In this document: positions 13,306 through 13,910 of the stretch, one piece after another
How the letters are laid out: the number at the start of each line of letters is the position of its first letter
Numbering within the stretch: the stretch's first letter is position 1
Assembly: GCA_902572155.1 (NCBI GenBank)
Contig: CACGET010000027.1
Span: 1-13,910 of the forward strand
Origin: an uncultured Pelagibacteraceae bacterium
GTDB lineage: Bacteria; Pseudomonadota; Alphaproteobacteria; Pelagibacterales; Pelagibacteraceae
Direction of reading: 5' to 3'
DNA: 13,910 bases
Translations under genes and position numbers: made by a program
Notes under the pieces: model-generated
Told to the model about the DNA's origin: nothing
Databases searched by the model: none
Seen by the model: the letters and a program-made list of their open reading frames with translations, nothing else

Positions 13306-13910
13306 ATGAATGAACAAGTTCAAACAGAACTAAAAAAAATTCTCAACGGAAGATTTTCTAATTCAGAGTCAACAAGAGCCAATTACGCAAGAGGTGAAGA
13401 TACTTATGACCCAGTATTATCAAAAGCAGTAGTTTTTCCAGAGACTAATGAAGAAGTTTCAAAAATATTAAGTATATGTAATGAACATAAAATCCCAGTA
13501 GTTCCTTTTGGTACTGGTACATCTTTAGAAGGAAATGTTGTTGGAAATGATAAAGGAATAACGATTTCACTTGAAAAAATGAATAAAATTTTGAGTGTTA
13601 ATGTGGAAGACTTTGATTGTAGAGTACAAGCCTGTGTGACTAGAGAACAACTAAATGACTATTTAAGAGAAGACGGTGTTTTTTTTCCAATTGATCCAGG
13701 TGCTAATGCAGCAATAGGTGGTATGGCTTCGACTTCAGCATCAGGAACCATGGCTGTTAAATATGGTACTATGAAAACAGTGATATCTGCTCTTACAGTC
13801 GTATTGCCAAACGGTGAAATTATAAAAACTGGAAGCAGAACTAAAAAAACTTCAGCAGGTTACAATTTAACAAATTTATTTATAGGATCTGAGGGTACCT
13901 TAGGAATAAT
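13306..13910 (+). CDS. FAD-linked oxidase, D-lactate dehydrogenase (cytochrome)/GlcD-like, N-terminal part
   Basis: The first 201 residues of a PCMH-type FAD protein are present; the gene runs off the right edge. The FAD-binding domain is clear: AVVFPETNEEVSKIL at 41-55, PFGTGTSLEG at 67-76, FFPIDPGANAAIGGMASTSASG around 126-147, and SEGTLGI at the edge. The TSLEG form and the stretch from VEDFDCRVQ through FFPIDPG resemble mitochondrial-type D-lactate dehydrogenase (LDHD/DLD) more than E. coli GlcD, but the substrate-binding cap domain is missing from the window. It probably oxidises D-lactate, D-2-hydroxyglutarate or glycolate to the oxoacid at the cytoplasmic side of the membrane. It lies 37 nt after the aminotransferase, likely in one transcript. 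The family usually has 460-480 residues, so more than half lies outside. Confidence 0.88.
   Translation, partial: MNEQVQTELKKILNGRFSNSESTRANYARGEDTYDPVLSKAVVFPETNEEVSKILSICNEHKIPVVPFGTGTSLEGNVVGNDKGITISLEKMNKILSVNVEDFDCRVQACVTREQLNDYLREDGVFFPIDPGANAAIGGMASTSASGTMAVKYGTMKTVISALTVVLPNGEIIKTGSRTKKTSAGYNLTNLFIGSEGTLGI

Overview
The window looks like a piece of a streamlined marine alphaproteobacterial chromosome, most likely from the SAR11 clade (Pelagibacterales, Candidatus Pelagibacter or a close relative). The case for this is: very AT-rich DNA with A/T homopolymer runs; tiny or negative gaps between genes; few Shine-Dalgarno sequences; Lys/Ile/Asn-rich proteins; alphaproteobacterial marker families (DUF2794, IalB-like, HspQ); and a System I (Ccm) cytochrome c maturation cluster. 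The assignment is an inference from gene content and composition, not from an alignment. I see no tRNA, rRNA, CRISPR array, insertion sequence or prophage gene.

Left part, minus strand (1-3851). Reading leftward there are two blocks. Block one is tas (NADP-dependent aldo-keto reductase), an IalB-like exported protein and argG (argininosuccinate synthase), joined by a 10-nt overlap and a 4-nt gap. Block two, after a 64-nt gap, is an unrecognised three-helix membrane protein, a PsiE-family membrane protein that overlaps it by one base, and the start of a photolyase/cryptochrome-like FAD-binding protein that runs off the left edge.

Middle (3852-6002). A short divergent promoter region separates tas from a Bax inhibitor-1 family membrane protein on the plus strand. 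This gene converges on a minus-strand pair, yciB (septation protein A family) and a DUF2794 protein. hspQ then diverges from yciB on the plus strand behind a consensus TTGACA -35 hexamer.

Right part, plus strand (6003-13910). A 187-nt gap carries a 14-bp hairpin and a competing partial repeat. The tightly packed run ccmC-ccmD-ccmE-ccmF-ccmG-ccmH follows. It supplies periplasmic heme handover (CcmC/D/E), heme ligation (CcmF/H) and thiol reduction (CcmG). CcmA, CcmB and CcmI are not in the window. The run continues with only 16-nt and 8-nt gaps into a PagL-like outer-membrane barrel and an FMN-dependent L-2-hydroxyacid (lactate) dehydrogenase. After a 100-nt gap with a promoter-overlapping palindrome come a class I aminotransferase and the first two thirds or less of a D-lactate/glycolate-type FAD oxidase that runs off the right edge. 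The last three enzymes suggest oxidation of 2-hydroxyacids to 2-oxoacids coupled to transamination. The electrons would probably reach the cytochromes matured by the ccm products.

Most of the window is ordinary housekeeping. No complete new system is evident. The items most worth a second look are the hspQ-ccmC hairpin, the palindrome before the aminotransferase, substitutions at FMN-contact positions in the lactate dehydrogenase, an Asn at the expected acid position of the PagL-like protein, and the unidentified partner of PsiE.
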